From Prevotella sp. (GTDB lineage: Bacteria > Bacteroidota > Bacteroidia > Bacteroidales > Bacteroidaceae), in NCBI GenBank assembly GCA_017478085.1, contig JAFVEE010000042.1, positions 1 through 42,570 of the forward strand: 42,570 bases of DNA, given 5' to 3'. The stretch's first letter is position 1; each line of letters opens with the position of its first letter. The translations under genes and the position numbers were made by a program. Under the pieces are notes generated by a model. The model was given only the letters and a program-made list of their open reading frames with translations. It searched no databases and had not been told where the DNA came from. Below are positions 17,028 through 24,859 of the stretch, one piece after another.

Positions 17028-17058
17028 CAAAGGTACGACAAATATGCCAACGGCACAA
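17028..17058 (-). promoter_or_regulatory. Promoter of the candidate small RNA
   Basis: TTG (17058-17056), a 20-base spacer and TACCTTTG (17035-17028) on the minus strand form one of the best promoter matches in the window, yet no protein-coding gene lies downstream on that strand before the terminator. Confidence 0.55.
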
Positions 17059-17116
17059 TACCCAAAACTGAGGATTTTTTCAGTTGACAGCTGATAGCAG
17101 ACAGACAGTTCATCAT

Positions 17117-19873
17117 TTATTGCTGAAGTACATCACGCACCAGTTCGGCAATCTTCCTCACCCCCTGTTCGTTGGGGTGAATGCCGTCGCCCTGCATCAT
17201 GTCGGCGTAGGGGGCAAACTGGGTGTGCAGGTCTATCACCTGGCAATCGTTGCGCTGTGCCACCTTATTAATAATAGGTATAATCTCGTTTGTGATGACC
17301 GCGTCGTTGATAGTCCACGTCTGCTTGAAGGCGGGGATGGGCGTGCAGAGCCATATCTTCATGGCGGCATTGCTGGCGCGCAGCGAGTCTATCATCTGCT
17401 GCATGTCGTGCTCAAACTCCTGGCCGTGCTGCCAGTTCTCGGTCTTCGAGTCGTTGGTGCCCAGCTTGATGATGGCCACGTCGGGACGGAAGGCCAGCGC
17501 ATCGCGCCAGGCCTGTTCCTGCATATAGGGGTGGTCGCCCTTGTTCAGCAGGGTGCGCGCCCCTACGCCGAGGTTCTTCACCACGTAGCCACTGCCCAGG
17601 AATTGCTGCAGCAGGGCTGGATAGCCACGCTGCGGAGCCATGTCGATGCCGTGGCCGTCGGTGATGCTGTTGCCTATGCAAGCCACTCGCACGGCATCCT
17701 GACGGGGGGCTTTCAGCTCCTTCAGCCAGACGCGCAGGTCGCCGAGCATCTGGTCGTGATACTTGAACTTGGGGTTCATGCCGAAGCCGTGGCCGCCCGT
17801 GGGATAGACGTAGAGGGCACAGTCGTTGCCCATGCGGCGCATGGCCGAGTAGTAGGCAATGGCGTTGGTGGCAGGCGGCACGGTGCGGTCATCATTTGTA
17901 GTGAGCAGAATGGCGGGCGGCGTCAGGTGGCGGCGCACGGCGTTCTGGTTCGAGTACTCCTTCACCAGCCTGGCATCTTTCTGCCCTTCCTCGCCCAGGA
18001 AGTTCACGCACGAGCCTTTGTGGCTCTCGCGCTCGTTCATCGAGATCACGGGGTAGAACAGGATTGAGAAGTCGGGCCGTTCGGCCAGCTCGGTATGGGT
18101 CGAGATGGTCGAGGCCAGATGGCCGCCGGCCGAGAAGCCCATGATGCCCACATCAAGGGGATTGACGGCCCAGGCCTGAGCCGAGTCGCGCACGGTGCGC
18201 ATAGCCTTGCGGGCATCGCCCAGGGGAATGTCGCGGTTGCCGCCCGGCATACGGTAGGTCAGCACGAAGTAGGCTATGCCCTGCTCGTTGAAGAACTGGG
18301 CCCAGTCGTGCCCCTCGTTCTGCATCGACAGGTTGCGATAGCCGCCACCGGGACAGCCCACCACGGCACGGCCCGAAGGCTGCTGGGGCAGATAGCACGT
18401 CAGGCTGGCCTTGCCGTCGGGGGTCAGGTTCAGCGTGAACTTACGCGCCGTCGGTGCCTCTGACTTGAGGGTAAGGGGATCCCACGTTTCCCGGCGACCG
18501 TCGGGGAAGGTAATCTGGAACTGAGAATCGTCGGTGAAGCGGATGATGGTGCCATCATCCAGGATGCGCTGGTCGGTGGCATTCTGATAGGGCTTGCCCA
18601 ACTGCAGCATGAAGTTGCAGCGGCGCAGGTAGCTGACGAGCGGCTTCAGGTCGGCAGCGTGCTGGCTGCGGCGGTCAAAGAAGGTGCCGAACCAGGGTCT
18701 GACGGCTGGCTCACTCGGGTCGCCGGGCTGCGAGACCATCACGTGCAGGATGGTGGCGTTGATGCCAGCGTGGAAGTAGCGGTCGGCTATGGGCTTCAGC
18801 TTCTCGAAGCTCCAGTCGTCCTGTGCCACCTTGTCCCACGAGCCATCGGTGAAGCTCTCGGCCCACACCCTGTTCTTGCCGCTCTTGCGGGCAGCACCCA
18901 GGGCGGCATCGACCTCCTTCTGCCTGTACTTGCGGTCGTTCACCCAGAACTCGGCGGCCACCTCGTCGGCCTGGCTGCCGTAGCTGATGCTGTTGCCCGG
19001 GAAGGGGCTGTGGGCGTAGGGCTCGCACCAGGTGCGCAGGCCGTACTCGTGGGCCTTCTCCGTCAGCCCGCCCATATACTCCGTGGCCACCAGGTCGCTG
19101 ATCAGCCGTTCCAGGTCTTTGCGGCAGGCCTCGTCCTCATAGTCGAGCGGCCGGCCGAAGCGCTGCTGGAACTTCTGGAAGATAGAGTCGGTGTAGTTCT
19201 GCTTGCCGCGCTCCCAGCTGTCTACCACCACGGTGGTCAGCGTAGGCCGGTCTTGCGGCGGTATGCGGCGCAGTATCTCGCCGATGAACGACTCGAAGTG
19301 CTTCTTTACGTGGACCTTCGACAGCTTGTCAACCTCCAGGCCCTCGGCCTCGTCTGAGCAGGGGCCACAGGCCACGTCGGTGCCCTGCTTGGTCTTGCAG
19401 ACCTCGATGCCCTGGGGTGTCCAGTTGCGCATGGCCTCCTCGGGCTTCACCCACGGGCCTCCCGACTGGCTCCAGCCGGGACAGTTGAACAGGCCCATCT
19501 CTATGCCCAGCTCGCCTGCCGTCTTCAGCGCCGTGCGCAGGTTCTTCCACCACAGGCGGCTCTGAAACTTGTTCTTGCCGAACATCTCGCCCTCCCAGGG
19601 CTTCTCCCAGCGGGTGCGGTTGCGTATGTCGGTAGCCAGGAAGGCCAGCGTGATGCCGTTGTCCTTCATCCACTGCAGGTCGGCCACGACCCCCTTGGTA
19701 TCTACCAGCTCGTTCACCCAGTAGTAGTAGCACCCCACGCGGATGCTGTCGGGCGGCGTGACAAACGACTGCCACAGCGACTGCCGGGCCACGCTGTGCT
19801 CAGGAGGAACCGGTTGCGCCTTCACGCCCACTATGGTGAGCAGGAAGGCAAAAAGGAATAGTATCTTTTTCAT
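17117..19873 (-). CDS. Three-module enzyme: GH106-like domain, alpha/beta-hydrolase esterase, SGNH esterase
   Basis: This is a secreted 918-residue protein. The ATG at 19873 gives the signal peptide MKKILFLFAFLLTIVGVKA; 178 upstream codons in the same frame are antisense-like arginine-rich sequence inside GH115 and are excluded. Residues 25-430 resemble the catalytic barrel of GH106 alpha-L-rhamnosidases (YYYWVNELVDTKGVVADLQ, NCPGWSQSGGPW), with candidate acids Glu284 and Glu339. Residues 480-720 are an alpha/beta hydrolase with oxyanion CPGGGY, nucleophile Ser581 in GFSAGG, and His695. Residues 727-918 are an SGNH hydrolase with Ser736 (GNSITDG), Asn807 (GTNDS), and Asp896/His899 (DGIHP). 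It probably deacylates and trims an acetylated pectin or xylan side chain. Its ATG overlaps the GH115 stop (ATGA), so translation is coupled. The usual C-terminal beta domains of GH106 are missing. Confidence 0.8.
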   Translation of the reverse strand: MKKILFLFAFLLTIVGVKAQPVPPEHSVARQSLWQSFVTPPDSIRVGCYYYWVNELVDTKGVVADLQWMKDNGITLAFLATDIRNRTRWEKPWEGEMFGKNKFQSRLWWKNLRTALKTAGELGIEMGLFNCPGWSQSGGPWVKPEEAMRNWTPQGIEVCKTKQGTDVACGPCSDEAEGLEVDKLSKVHVKKHFESFIGEILRRIPPQDRPTLTTVVVDSWERGKQNYTDSIFQKFQQRFGRPLDYEDEACRKDLERLISDLVATEYMGGLTEKAHEYGLRTWCEPYAHSPFPGNSISYGSQADEVAAEFWVNDRKYRQKEVDAALGAARKSGKNRVWAESFTDGSWDKVAQDDWSFEKLKPIADRYFHAGINATILHVMVSQPGDPSEPAVRPWFGTFFDRRSQHAADLKPLVSYLRRCNFMLQLGKPYQNATDQRILDDGTIIRFTDDSQFQITFPDGRRETWDPLTLKSEAPTARKFTLNLTPDGKASLTCYLPQQPSGRAVVGCPGGGYRNLSMQNEGHDWAQFFNEQGIAYFVLTYRMPGGNRDIPLGDARKAMRTVRDSAQAWAVNPLDVGIMGFSAGGHLASTISTHTELAERPDFSILFYPVISMNERESHKGSCVNFLGEEGQKDARLVKEYSNQNAVRRHLTPPAILLTTNDDRTVPPATNAIAYYSAMRRMGNDCALYVYPTGGHGFGMNPKFKYHDQMLGDLRVWLKELKAPRQDAVRVACIGNSITDGHGIDMAPQRGYPALLQQFLGSGYVVKNLGVGARTLLNKGDHPYMQEQAWRDALAFRPDVAIIKLGTNDSKTENWQHGQEFEHDMQQMIDSLRASNAAMKIWLCTPIPAFKQTWTINDAVITNEIIPIINKVAQRNDCQVIDLHTQFAPYADMMQGDGIHPNEQGVRKIAELVRDVLQQ

Positions 19874-22263
19874 TTCACGGGAATTTCGTAGAACTGGCGG
19901 TCTTGGCAGAAGTCTATCATCCACTGGTCGGCAACGATGTGGTCGTCGAGCGCGGTGATGCGCAGCCGGTGTGCTCCGGCGGTGAGGTGCACGGGCAGGG
20001 AGCGCAGGGCCTGGCCGCGCAGCACGTTCTGCTTCCACCGCTCTGAGCGGTAGGGCTCCTTCAGCGAGACGGTGGTGGCGGGCTCGTCGTCTATCTGCAC
20101 CTGGTAGCGCAGGTCGCCCCGGTCGCTGGGCTGCGTGGGGATCATAGCCACACGCAGCAGGGCATCGCCCTCGGCGGGACTGGTGAAGTCGTAGGTCAGC
20201 GTGTGGCCCTTCGGCAGCACCACGGCGTTCATCGAATGGCCCAGCATATCGACGGTGTAGGCCCCCTCTGCGGGCTGCGTGGAAGTATAGTCGCAGGCAT
20301 TTCGTGCCACGTAGGCGCCTGCCGAGGGGTGCTGCGGCAGCTCGGTGCGCACGCCCTGGGCAAAGACGGGCAGGTTGCGGGGCGAGGCCGACATCAGTCC
20401 GCGCCACTTGCCGAGCTGCAGGGCGTTGTAGCGCTCGGTCAGCTGCTGTATCTCGTCGTAGGCCTGTCGGCTCTGCACGGGTTCGCTCAGCATCTTGCGC
20501 GTCATAGCGGCAGCGGCGTGCACGGGGTAGAGCACGTGGGCGAAGTAGGCATCCTTGCGGTGGTCGCGCACCAGCTGGCCATACACATCGACCACGGCCT
20601 CAATCTTGGCAAAGTCGGCCATACGCTGGTAAGCCTCCTTGCGCGAGAACTCGGTGACTGAGGGCACCGACTTGCCGCCGGGGTATTTCTTCTTGTCGAG
20701 CTCCACCTGCGTCCAGCCCATAAACTCGGGGCGGCGAATGCCGTTCAGCCTGTAGAGCTCGCGCATGGCGGGGGCAATGGCACGGCCTACCTCGCCGCCA
20801 AACTGGGTGATGAGCCAGCGTTCCAGGTGTTGCCCGAGCGTCGACGGCTTGATCCCGTCGATATTCCACGCCATGTCGAGGAACAGCTCCAGCTGGTAGG
20901 CAGCCACCTTGGGGTCGTGCACATTCACGATCCACAGGCGGCGGCAGTTATGGTCGTAGGCGGCCCGCATCTCGCTGTAGACGAGGCCGGGCTGCGTGGT
21001 GGTGAGCCACAGATGGTCGTGCGGACGGCCCCAGTAGCTCAGGTGGTAGTACACGCCGCCGCCACCCCGTCGCTGCTGCTGCGCGGCATCGGGCAGGCGG
21101 GTCAGGTAGCCGTAGTTGTCGTCGCACCACATCAGCGTCACGTCGTCGGGCACGCGCAGGCCGCTCTCCATAATCTCGAGCACCTCCTTGTAGGGGATGA
21201 ACACCTGCGGCACCGTATCCACCTCTTTATTATAATACTTGCGCAGCAGCTCGCGCTGGTCGTCGATGACCTGCTGCAGTCCGCTGAGCTTCTCCTCGGG
21301 GGTCTTCACGCCCTCCATCGAGCCGTCGTGAATGCCGCGCATGCCGATGGTGAACAGCTCCTCGCTGCCCTTCACCTCGCGCAGCCGCTCCGTCCAGTAC
21401 TTCTGCACCTCGGCGCGGTTGGTAATGTAGTTGTAGTCGCCCCGCTGCTTCTTGTCCCACTCGGCCACGTTGTTCCTGAGCAGGGGCTCGCAGTGGCTGG
21501 TGCCTATCAGGATGCCGCACGAGTCGGCCACCTCCTTGTTGCCCTTCACGGTGAAGAAGCCCGTGCCGCCCTCGTGCATGGCAGGCCACACGGTGTTGGC
21601 CCGCAGGCGCAGCAGCAGCTTGAAGATCTCCTTATAGGTCTTGGGGCCTATGCTGACGTTTTCCTTGGGCAGACCTGAACCGGCGCCCAACTTCTCGAAC
21701 GTCTTTACCGACCAGTTGCGCAGCGACCAGTCCTCGTCGTTGATGAAGATGCCGCGATACTGCACGCTGGGTGCCTGCAGTGTCTGGAAGCCGTCGCTCA
21801 GCGCAAGGCGGCTGCTGGTGTTGGGCCTCACGTCGCCCCACCACACCCAGGGCGACACGCCCGCCCGTCGGCTCAGCTCCAGGATGCCGTAAGCCGTGCC
21901 GCGGCCATTGGCACCCACCACCACAATCTGCTGGCCCACGGTGCCCACGAAGAAGGCATCCATCTGGCCCAGCACCTGGTCTACGGGCACGCCCATCTTG
22001 CGCAACCGGGCCGCCGCACTCTTGTTCCTGTCGAGCTGGCAGATGCGTATGGTAGCATTCTGAGTGGCCACGGCCCGCTGCCCCGTCACTTGCTGCATAT
22101 CGCTGGCAAACATGTCGAGAGCCACGCCCACCACGGGGGCCGACTGGCCCTCTACCTGATAGCTCACGGGCTGCTGCCCGTCGTACCACACCACATCGGC
22201 AGCCATCGCTACCGCTCCGCTCAGCATCAGCAGCGCTGTCAGTAAAATCTTTCGTTTGTTCAT
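19870..22263 (-). CDS. Glycoside hydrolase family 115 alpha-glucuronidase
   Basis: This secreted 797-residue enzyme should remove (4-O-methyl-)glucuronic acid from polymeric glucuronoxylan or arabinogalactan side chains. The ATG at 22263 starts a clear signal peptide (MNKRKILLTALLMLSGAVAMA); an upstream ATG at 22284 adds seven residues and breaks the signal. Family features in order are GRGTAYGILELSRRAGVSPWVWWGD, the RGIFINDEDW segment, LLLRLRANTVWPAMHEG, DDNYGYLTRLP, YYHLSYWGRPHDHLWL, and DMAWNIDGI, followed by the helical and C-terminal beta domains. Length is normal. The upstream neighbour on the same strand is a restriction endonuclease ending one base before the 22284 ATG, so transcription may read through from the restriction-modification genes. 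Confidence 0.92.
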   Translation of the reverse strand: MNKRKILLTALLMLSGAVAMAADVVWYDGQQPVSYQVEGQSAPVVGVALDMFASDMQQVTGQRAVATQNATIRICQLDRNKSAAARLRKMGVPVDQVLGQMDAFFVGTVGQQIVVVGANGRGTAYGILELSRRAGVSPWVWWGDVRPNTSSRLALSDGFQTLQAPSVQYRGIFINDEDWSLRNWSVKTFEKLGAGSGLPKENVSIGPKTYKEIFKLLLRLRANTVWPAMHEGGTGFFTVKGNKEVADSCGILIGTSHCEPLLRNNVAEWDKKQRGDYNYITNRAEVQKYWTERLREVKGSEELFTIGMRGIHDGSMEGVKTPEEKLSGLQQVIDDQRELLRKYYNKEVDTVPQVFIPYKEVLEIMESGLRVPDDVTLMWCDDNYGYLTRLPDAAQQQRRGGGGVYYHLSYWGRPHDHLWLTTTQPGLVYSEMRAAYDHNCRRLWIVNVHDPKVAAYQLELFLDMAWNIDGIKPSTLGQHLERWLITQFGGEVGRAIAPAMRELYRLNGIRRPEFMGWTQVELDKKKYPGGKSVPSVTEFSRKEAYQRMADFAKIEAVVDVYGQLVRDHRKDAYFAHVLYPVHAAAAMTRKMLSEPVQSRQAYDEIQQLTERYNALQLGKWRGLMSASPRNLPVFAQGVRTELPQHPSAGAYVARNACDYTSTQPAEGAYTVDMLGHSMNAVVLPKGHTLTYDFTSPAEGDALLRVAMIPTQPSDRGDLRYQVQIDDEPATTVSLKEPYRSERWKQNVLRGQALRSLPVHLTAGAHRLRITALDDHIVADQWMIDFCQDRQFYEIPVK

Positions 22264-22284
22264 TGCGTCGTAAGTTATCAACAT

Positions 22285-23277
22285 TCATTTGTAAGCCTCT
22301 AAGAACTTATGCCCATTGAGGTGAATCATATGATTGGGTTCGTTGGCAAACCACACTTCCGTATTCCAAGCAATCTCCTTCAAGTGCTTCAAGCCCTCTG
22401 TCTTACTGAGAAATGCAGTTACATACACAACGCTTGCCTCGCAATCGGCTACAAGTTGCTTTAGCGAACTAACACGCTCATTGTCCATAGGGTTAGAAGA
22501 GTGGTAGGCCTCAATCAGAAACAGCAGATTTCTCTCGCGGCTGTAGGCTACTATGTCAGGCAGCGTGCCATGCTCCAAAGTAATATGGAGCTGCTGCAAA
22601 GCCTCGGTATCCCGATGAAGAAACTTGTCTATACTATCACCGATATAAAGGACTTCTGCACCCATACCATACAAAGACAGGAAATCCTCGACAATTTTTT
22701 TCTGTAGCAGATTATGCTCGCCTGTTGACAATTCTAACGTCACTCCTGACGGCAAAGTGACGGGAATACGCTCCATAGCTCGCTTCCTTCCAAGTTCTTC
22801 TTTTGCTTTGAGATGGATTTCAGTGAATTTGAATAGCTGAGTTTCCCATTTGCTGGTATTATATGCTCTCAGAAGGGTTGCAAATGGCGCACTCAGCGTG
22901 TAGCCACGATTGGGATCATTTGTTGCAGCCTGGTCTAACTCGGAAGAATTAATCACAAGTCCCTCATCAAGCAGAGGCTTCAAATCCTTGCGGCGTATGT
23001 CATCGTATGAACCTAAAGAAATATCCTCGCCATAGTAATCATTCTCAAACTTAATGATGTCTTTGGTTTTCAGAAAGCTCCCATTCATCACAGACTTGGC
23101 ATCTTTGAACGACTTTATGATTTGTCCTGTAGCCAAGCATGCACCAGCCATTTTCTCTCGTCTGCGATCGGATGGCAGTGTGTCTACGGGGATGCCCACG
23201 GCCTTTAATATGTCAAGCATATCAGAATACAACTTCTGGACTTGCTCACTTTTGCCTTCTGTAAATTTTATACGCAT
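22285..23277 (-). CDS. BsuBI/PstI-family restriction endonuclease
   Basis: This 330-residue type II restriction enzyme is recognisable by the C-terminal catalytic domain of the BsuBI/PstI family: GEHNLLQKKIVEDF, VLYIGDSIDK, LPDIVAY with Asp241, LFLIEAYHSSNP with Glu256, VVYVTAF, and the closing AWNTEVWF...PNHMIHLNGHKFL. The first 130 residues look like a helical or winged-helix DNA-binding part. PstI and BsuBI cut CTGCAG. Characterised members are paired with N6-adenine methylases, whereas the partner here is a cytosine-5 methylase, so specificity may differ. Its ATG lies 10 bases inside the end of the methylase gene, and its TGA directly abuts an ATG in the GH115 frame. Confidence 0.9.
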   Translation of the reverse strand: MRIKFTEGKSEQVQKLYSDMLDILKAVGIPVDTLPSDRRREKMAGACLATGQIIKSFKDAKSVMNGSFLKTKDIIKFENDYYGEDISLGSYDDIRRKDLKPLLDEGLVINSSELDQAATNDPNRGYTLSAPFATLLRAYNTSKWETQLFKFTEIHLKAKEELGRKRAMERIPVTLPSGVTLELSTGEHNLLQKKIVEDFLSLYGMGAEVLYIGDSIDKFLHRDTEALQQLHITLEHGTLPDIVAYSRERNLLFLIEAYHSSNPMDNERVSSLKQLVADCEASVVYVTAFLSKTEGLKHLKEIAWNTEVWFANEPNHMIHLNGHKFLEAYK

Positions 23278-24302
23278 ACGGTATCAAATAAAGTTTTTTC
23301 CTGGAAGATATTGATTTCTCTGATTTCCGTTTCCATCTTTGGCGACGAATGGTAAGTCTCTTTCAACGCTAATGCCAGTTTGTATGCCAATAGTGGAGGA
23401 ACGGCATTTCCTATCTGATAAAACTGCCGCGTCTCTGTGCCACAGAACTCAAACCAGTCTGGGAAACTCTGCAGGCGTGCTGCCTCGCGAACCTCAATCC
23501 TGCGACGCCGCCCGTCAGGTAGCTTCACGCGCTGCATATCGCTCGTCGCTCCTGCCAGATTGCGGCAGGTAATAGTACGGGCAGGCTTGTCAGGATGCAG
23601 ATCACGAGGGGTGATACAATGCGACTTCTCTTCATATACTGCAATGTAGCGTTCTTGCTCTGGAGTCAGGAATTTACTCTTCTCGTCAGACTTAGTCATC
23701 AAGTCGCCTATAGCTTCGGCTACTGTAACCTTCTTCTGTTCTTTCCTGGGAAACCTGAATGTAGAGCGATGCCCCACGCAGATAAGTCGCTCACGGTTTT
23801 GTGGAACTCCGTAATCAACAGCATTCACAATTTTGTATTCCACGAAATAGCCCAATTTACGAAGTTCGGCTACGACAAGTTCCAGATACCACTTGTGACG
23901 ACCTAAAATATTGGCTACGTTTTCAAACAAGAATACTTTGGGGTTCAAACGTTTCACAGCATCGATGAATACAGGGAAACCATCGCGCGCATCCTCGATG
24001 CCTTTCTGATTGCCAAAACGACTGAAAGGCTGGCAGGGAGGTCCGCCAATGACAATATCAATCTTGTCGGACTCTGGATAGTTGAAACCTACCTCTAAGA
24101 ATTTGTTATAACATATACCATTCAAATTCCTGTTATAGGTTTCTACGGCGGCTTCAACCATTTCGTAGCCGATAGTACGGAAGCCTGCTGCCTCGAAGCC
24201 AAGGGACAAGCCGCCACACCCCGCAAACAAGTCGAGCACGACAGCCTCTTCCTCTATCTTAGGGGTTAGCCAGTCATGTATGTTATAGCTATATTCTGTC
24301 AT
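23268..24302 (-). CDS. DNA (cytosine-5) methyltransferase of the second restriction-modification cassette
   Basis: This 344-residue enzyme transfers a methyl group to C5 of cytosine and should protect the site cut by the overlapping BsuBI/PstI-like nuclease. Motif I is DLFAGCGGLSLGF (24-36), catalytic Cys90 lies in GGPPCQPFS, motif VI is FENVAN (126-131), motif VIII is QNRERL (168-173), and motif X is QIGNAVPP near residue 310. The target-recognition region is short. All core catalytic motifs are intact. The gene is the first of the cassette, and its stop overlaps the nuclease start by 10 bases. It is more AT-rich than GH115 downstream, consistent with transfer. Confidence 0.93.
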   Translation of the reverse strand: MTEYSYNIHDWLTPKIEEEAVVLDLFAGCGGLSLGFEAAGFRTIGYEMVEAAVETYNRNLNGICYNKFLEVGFNYPESDKIDIVIGGPPCQPFSRFGNQKGIEDARDGFPVFIDAVKRLNPKVFLFENVANILGRHKWYLELVVAELRKLGYFVEYKIVNAVDYGVPQNRERLICVGHRSTFRFPRKEQKKVTVAEAIGDLMTKSDEKSKFLTPEQERYIAVYEEKSHCITPRDLHPDKPARTITCRNLAGATSDMQRVKLPDGRRRRIEVREAARLQSFPDWFEFCGTETRQFYQIGNAVPPLLAYKLALALKETYHSSPKMETEIREINIFQEKTLFDTVCV

Positions 24303-24377
24303 CTAATCATCTAATTCTTCTCAAAAAACATTGTCAGCCACCTGAATCGTTATGCTTGTTTTCAGTTATCGAGACTG

Positions 24378-24385
24378 CAAAGTTA
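24378..24385 (-). promoter_or_regulatory. -7 element of the methylase-nuclease operon
   Basis: TAACTTTG read on the minus strand fits TAnnTTTG and lies about 75 bases upstream of the methylase ATG. A TTG at the right distance is not evident. Confidence 0.4.
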
Positions 24386-24556
24386 CGCATTTTTCCTGAG
24401 ACGGCGGCAGACCGCGGCAATTTTTTTTCATCGCTCACCTCTCTACCTAAGGAGGTTTCGCGTGCAGTGTGCCCAAACCAGTCTGAAAGGGCAATAGTCT
24501 GACCTTCTACCATCCAAACCTCTTCACACGAAATATTAAAAAACGGCATTTCATTC

Positions 24557-24619
24557 GTCATTTATCACTCGAAGCTGATTCTCAGTGAGTTACGCGGTGA
24601 TAAATGAGTGATAAATGAC
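24557..24619. repeat. 14-bp perfect inverted repeat with a third half-copy
   Basis: GTCATTTATCACTC (24557-24570) and GAGTGATAAATGAC (24606-24619) are perfect inverted arms around a 35-base loop. A second TGATAAATGA lies just before the right arm (24598-24607), giving three copies of the decamer. The arrangement suggests an operator for a dimeric regulator, perhaps of the restriction-modification operon. Confidence 0.6.
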
Positions 24620-24680
24620 AGCAAACCACGAAAATGCTGCCTAAAAATGCTGCTTTCTGAGGTAAGGGCATCAAGGCGAA

Positions 24681-24719
24681 AAGTAGTTTCAATTTTCGCA
24701 TCGAAATTTGAAACTACTT
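24681..24719. repeat. 18-bp hairpin with 3-base loop
   Basis: AAGTAGTTTCAATTTTCG (24681-24698) pairs with CGAAATTTGAAACTACTT (24702-24719) with one mismatch and a CAT loop. The right arm supplies the ACTACTT that becomes the spacer of the adjacent 22-bp array. Confidence 0.65.
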
Positions 24720-24852
24720 GTTCCAAGCGTCCGAACTACTTGTTCCGAGCGTCCGAACTACTTGTTCCGAGCGTCCGCACTGATAGTTCCGAACATCAGC
24801 ACTGATGGTGCGGAACATCCGTAAAAGCTGTTCTGAATATCGGTCCAGGATG
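24712..24852. repeat. Second 22-bp tandem array, degenerate (about 6 units)
   Basis: Units start at 24721, 24743, 24765, 24787, 24809 and 24831. The best units are a 15-base imperfect palindrome TTCCGAGCGTCCGAA plus the 7-base spacer CTACTTG; later units decay (CTGATAG, CTGATGG spacers). A hairpin, GTTCCG...CATCAG-CA-CTGATG...CGGAAC (24786-24816), forms within it. The period and 15+7 layout equal those of the array at 9601-9688, though the sequence differs. Confidence 0.7.
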
Positions 24853-24859
24853 TTTGGAG

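Larger units (their letters stand above)
24303..24859. other. 557-base regulatory and repeat region upstream of the second cassette
   Basis: This is the longest gene-free stretch in the window. From the methylase outward it holds a -7 element (24385-24378, minus), a doubtful 75-codon ORF (24561-24334, minus), a 14-bp inverted repeat (24557-24619), a long hairpin (24681-24719), and a degenerate 22-bp tandem array (24721-24852) that runs up to the 3' end of the Lrp-type gene. Confidence 0.7.

Noticed and set aside
19874..20407. N-terminal extension of the three-module enzyme
   Set aside because: The frame is open upstream of the signal peptide, but the sequence is arginine/alanine-rich antisense-like translation within the GH115 gene. 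The ATG at 19873 starts a proper signal peptide.
2971..22263. A complete polysaccharide utilisation locus
   Set aside because: No SusC/SusD pair is present, and the CAZymes are spread over both strands with unrelated genes between them. It is safer to call it a dispersed pectin programme.
24334..24561. 75-codon ORF upstream of the cytosine-5 methylase
   Set aside because: It covers the likely methylase -7 element and has no domain or supporting start context. It could be a remnant, but I cannot support it as a gene.
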